Source: Branchiostoma floridae (Eukaryota > Chordata > Leptocardii > Amphioxiformes > Branchiostomatidae). From it: a DNA stretch of 34,254 nt. Numbering within the stretch: position 1 is the stretch's first letter; the number at the start of each line of letters is the position of its first letter. The notes beneath the pieces are model-generated. The model worked only from the letters and a program-made list of their open reading frames with translations, was not told where the DNA came from and ran no database searches. The position numbers and the translations under genes are program-made. Shown one piece after another: positions 31,131-34,254 of this stretch. Where the stretch lies: assembly GCF_000003815.2 (NCBI RefSeq), contig NC_049993.1:6656489-6690742 (forward strand), written 5' to 3'.

Positions 31131-32411
31131 GACTTCAAATGAATGGATATTCTGCTGGCCAGTTATTTAAAGCAGGAATTACAGATTCATGTAGCTATTA
31201 TATAGCCACAAAAGAAAGTAGACTGGATATACAGCAGAAGATGTGACCTAACAAATATCATTCACTGTTGTTCAAGTGTATCTGGATTTGATTAAACATT
31301 TTTCTTATTGGAATAGACTGGCCTATAAAAGTTGGCCCTTAGGGCTAAGACCTTTGACACAGAGCCTCAGTAGGCACTGAGGGATAGAGCTTTCAAGGCC
31401 CATTTGAGAACAGAACATTCCACATCATAAAACAGGTCAGAAACAGGCCTGGAAGTGAACTTGGTTGTACACTGGACAACCTGGGAGAAATTTCGAGTTG
31501 CTTAGTGCTTCTTGCATTTCCTTGTATATATTTACATCCTTCCCATTTGTTGAAGATTTTCTTATACTTCTCATGTGTTGAGAAATTTAATTAACTGATT
31601 TCAGAGAATCTAGACAAAGAATCCTTTTTGTGTACCCCTTACTTTGTACAGTATACAGTAAAACTGTTACTAGTGTTAGAAACTGAGAAATTCTTACTAG
31701 CTCAAATACGACCAATGTCTAAATAAGGGGATCAAAATTCTTTTCTTTCTTTAATCCAGGAAGTCAGCTCTCAGGTACAGCTGTTGCCAGCAACCCCTGG
31801 ACTAAACAAAAGATTAAGATATAGATTTTTTTTTGGTGGTGAAAAGAATGTTTTCTCCAAGCAGAGGTTGGTTCCCAGAGACAGTAGTGGTCCCAGCAAA
31901 AATCCATACCACTACTATCTCCACGACCCAACCTCTACTTGGAGAATAAAAAGAATTATCCTCTAGCACTATGAGGCCACATAGTTGGGCAGGTGGGAAT
32001 TTTTATAAGAAGAAGCCAACTTTCGATAAAACATGTAAATTGTCATTCCATGCCGTGCCTTGTCAGTTCTGGAGTGAGGTACAATATTTGTAAGGAGATG
32101 TTTGTGTTGTCACTGACAACTGGACTTACAGCGGTAAGCGGTGACACCTGGACTTACCTGTACTCTTTCAAGAAGTGTGATCAGTTTTGTTACATGGCTC
32201 TATATGATAAAGATTGTCTTCAGCCAATACCAGTTACAGATCTTGTATGCAGCAGTATGTGGCCATCTGTGCCTGTAACCTTACATACCTACCTGTCAGG
32301 CATCTCAGCTCCCTGGAAAATTGTGTTATTAGAGTCTTGGTTGATATTCAGGGCAGTATACTCCTACACCCTTGACCTGACCTCGCCAGATGGTTTGCAC
32401 AAGTTGGAAAA
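31131..32411. other. No recognised gene
   Basis: AT-rich non-coding sequence. The 168-codon open frame 31993-32499 starts with GTG, matches no family I know, and its 3' part runs antisense through a tRNA-like remnant, so I do not call it a gene. Confidence 0.45.
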
Positions 32412-32475
32412 CTCTCTCGGGATTCAAACCCTCAGCCTAGAATGTGAAAAAGGATTGCTAACCAGTATAGGTGGA
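32412..32475 (-). repeat. tRNA-Glu-like remnant
   Basis: On the minus strand ACTGGTTAGCAATCC, TTTTTCAC, CTAGGCTGAGGGTTTGAATCCC follow the order of a glutamate tRNA: a D-loop GGTTAG, an anticodon loop TTTTCAC (TTC), and a T-arm with B box GGTTTGAATCC (32430-32420). Stems are incomplete and the 5' acceptor strand is not recognisable, so it is a decayed tRNA copy or SINE head. Confidence 0.45.
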
Positions 32476-33362
32476 TCATTACCAATACCATTAGCTTAAA
32501 TGTGGTCCTACAAGCTTTTGTTGTTGTCCTTTTGCCTGATGGTTAGGTAGGGTCCGACCTACCCTGACCCTGCCATATGGTTCACACTAGCACCATTTTT
32601 CACACCCCCTGTCTCAGAAGATATTTTGTTTCATAACACATACTTCAGCAAGGGCCAGGATGATTAGTTCCTTCTGCCTGCTCCATAAAGGTCAATAGGA
32701 AGGGGAGAATCACCGTAATCCAACTTGTATAGTCTCAAAACTGAAGTGTTCCTCTACCATGGATCTATGTGTTTTGTATTTGGGTGAGTCTGTTTGTGAA
32801 CAGCATAACTTCCTTGGCACAGCTAATGAATGCCTGTATTCAGATGGGTCTTTATTATATTTGGTACGTCGTTGGTACATGTAGGTGTTGGCAAATTATG
32901 CAGAAATGATTATATTTCGAAGCCCCCTTGTGGCTTTCTTTAGTAATGCAGCAGGACTTCCGGTTTTGAAACCCCTATATGTTCTGGTTTTAAATGCCCG
33001 TATTGTAGGATTCGATGCTAAAAATATGAAATATTGTCCCAGAACAAAATTTTGACGAATGTTAACATTCAGCATATTTTTGCCCAAGTGTTAATAGATG
33101 TGTTTATCACATTTGTAACATGCATTGGCATAATACCGGTCATAAGCCTTATACCGGTCGATTAAAAATAGTGGAACTTAAAGAGATCTACACATGCAAC
33201 AATAGTTATTTCGGAGGTATGCACACTTCAGACATCTAGGTGTCCAATACATAATTTACAAAGCATCGATAACAATGCATTCGAAGACAACAAGGCCAAA
33301 AGTTTTCAGGTCATTTTCGGGGCAGGCGAGCTCGTCGTGGGACAAACACACTGTCACGTTCA
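32476..33362. other. No recognised gene; short inverted repeats
   Basis: Non-coding. Nested inverted words GGTAGG/CCTACC and GGGTC/GACCC lie at about 32545-32575. Two copies of (A/T)TACCGGTC are seen at about 33135-33160. Confidence 0.4.
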
Positions 33363-33545
33363 TCGCCAGATTTGTAGATAATAATCACATGTGCTCACGG
33401 CACAAGACGAGCATGATTCAACAGCAATCTTGAATTTCTTTTGGTGACCTACAACTCGTGTAAAAGTGTGAGGAACCGTTGCATTATCGCCTGGATCTAC
33501 GGCTGAATGGGTCAAATTGAACGTACGCCGCCATTTTCCCGCCAT
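33363..33545 (-). CDS. Possible first coding exon, unrecognised protein
   Basis: A 61-codon minus-strand frame starting with ATG at 33545-33543 (MAGKWRRTFNL...), placed exactly at a YY1/E2F-like promoter motif as many housekeeping first exons are. A donor-like site (GTGCC|gtgagc, exon end about 33399) could splice it before its stop. I recognise no family and no downstream exon. It may equally be a chance open frame at a promoter. Confidence 0.2.
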
Positions 33546-33548
33546 TTT
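33527..33548 (-). promoter_or_regulatory. Paired YY1/E2F-like core promoter motif
   Basis: Two adjacent CCGCCATTTT words (33528-33537 and 33539-33548), the second preceded by TTCCCGCC. Read on the minus strand they are AAAATGGCGG, the YY1-type element found at or just after transcription starts in animal CpG promoters, overlapping an E2F-like site. The surrounding 33300-33600 is locally CpG-richer. Orientation suggests minus-strand transcription. Confidence 0.35.
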
Positions 33549-33875
33549 AATGCTACGGCCAGCAGTAAAGTTTTACGTCATAGCGGTTGTGACGGACCAA
33601 AATTAAATGAAAATTCTTGTCAGTATACGCCCATTTTCTCATTACTTTTTGTATGCTCATGCAGATTTTTGTTTTGTGCAACTACTAACAGGAAAGAAAG
33701 GAACAACAGAGGATGTATAAAGGTACATAGCGGCAGTTAATTGTGCCGTGTTTCGTTCAGCCGGTATTATTGCACCCCCTTCCAACCACGCGCCCGTTCT
33801 CCGTGCAATTCCGCGGTGTGTTCCAATTACGATATTATGTTTTTAGCAGGACCAGAGAGACAAAATAATTACACA

Positions 33876-33975
33876 NNNNNNNNNNNNNNNNNNNNNNNNN
33901 NNNNNNNNNNNNNNNNNNNNNNNNNNNNNNNNNNNNNNNNNNNNNNNNNNNNNNNNNNNNNNNNNNNNNNNNNNN
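33876..33975. other. Assembly gap (100 N)
   Basis: Exactly 100 N, the usual placeholder for a scaffold gap of unknown size. Anything spanning it cannot be interpreted, and the residues read through it are artefacts. Confidence 0.98.
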
Positions 33976-34254
33976 CTCACATGTCCATTTGTGCTGGAAA
34001 CTTCAAAACACAAATTTCATATTGTACAGAATGTAAAAGTTGCGGGACCATGATACCTTGGTGATAATTTACCTCCTTGGTTTGTTTATCTGACCAACAT
34101 GACAGCGTTCACTGTTCGACGTCAAACTGTCTGCAAGTTGAAGCATGCTTGAAAAGCCACTAGTATGCACAGCATGGTCAAGGTTACATGGTAAACATTG
34201 AAACTGTAAATGGTGTGCATCAGTGCTTACATTGTGATGATGGGCCGCTGACAC
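33976..34254. other. Right edge; possible minus-strand splice donor
   Basis: Mostly featureless. On the minus strand an exon could enter from beyond the window and end at 34231, before gtaagc (34230-34225), reading VSAAHHHN. Too short to assign. Confidence 0.2.

Noticed and set aside
31993-32499. 168-codon plus-strand open frame
   Set aside because: GTG start, no recognised family, no splice support, and its 3' part lies over a tRNA-like remnant on the other strand. About one frame of this size is expected by chance in 34 kb at this composition.

Overview
The window is animal nuclear DNA. It has spliced coding exons, long AT-rich non-coding tracts, tRNA-derived repeat remnants, a (CA)n microsatellite, a non-LTR retrotransposon and TIR elements, and nothing bacterial. 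An invertebrate deuterostome, most likely a lancelet (Branchiostoma), fits best. That rests on a general impression of the repeats plus a divergent TTC4 homologue, so it is inference and not proof.

Left edge (1-1181): the first two coding exons of a minus-strand TTC4-type gene (TPR co-chaperone) at 503-634 and 81-201. The rest of that gene lies beyond position 1. Upstream is a roughly 0.5-kb promoter-like tract with E2F-, CCAAT- and YY1-like sites, which may be bidirectional and also drive a plus-strand transcript with a 5' splice site at 1181/1182. From 1182 to 20724 I recognise no conserved protein. There are scattered candidate splice-bounded exons on the plus strand, including a chain at 18104-18252, 19480-19521 and 20462 onward. 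There are also a SINE (about 11041-11284), a 96-bp palindromic mini-element (13062-13157), a CA microsatellite (about 14152-14285), a tRNA-like remnant (14811-14882) and a perfect 14-bp hairpin (2171-2203).

Centre (20765-24887): a near full-length, apparently young LINE flanked by an exact 11-bp target-site duplication. Its single large ORF (21633-24827, 1064 codons) has an APE-type endonuclease, a reverse transcriptase with FADD box, a conserved C-terminal domain and a terminal C2H2 zinc finger. No stop interrupts it, but the first codon is GTG. At the 5' end I find pairings that can be laid out as an HDV-like self-cleaving ribozyme with a long J1/2 insertion; this is the most interesting signal in the window.

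Right part (24888-34254): mostly non-coding. It holds a Ser/Leu-type tRNA-like remnant (27491-27570), an imperfect tandem duplication of about 150 bp (27798-28092), a 1187-bp PIF/Harbinger-like non-autonomous TIR element with TAA target duplications (29941-31127), a Glu-type tRNA-like remnant (32412-32475), a promoter-like YY1/E2F cluster (about 33527-33548) and a 100-N assembly gap (33876-33975).

No operon-like or multi-gene system is present. The interactions that can be inferred are between the retrotransposon's own parts (5' ribozyme, ORF2, short 3' tail) and, possibly, a shared promoter between TTC4 and an unidentified plus-strand transcript.
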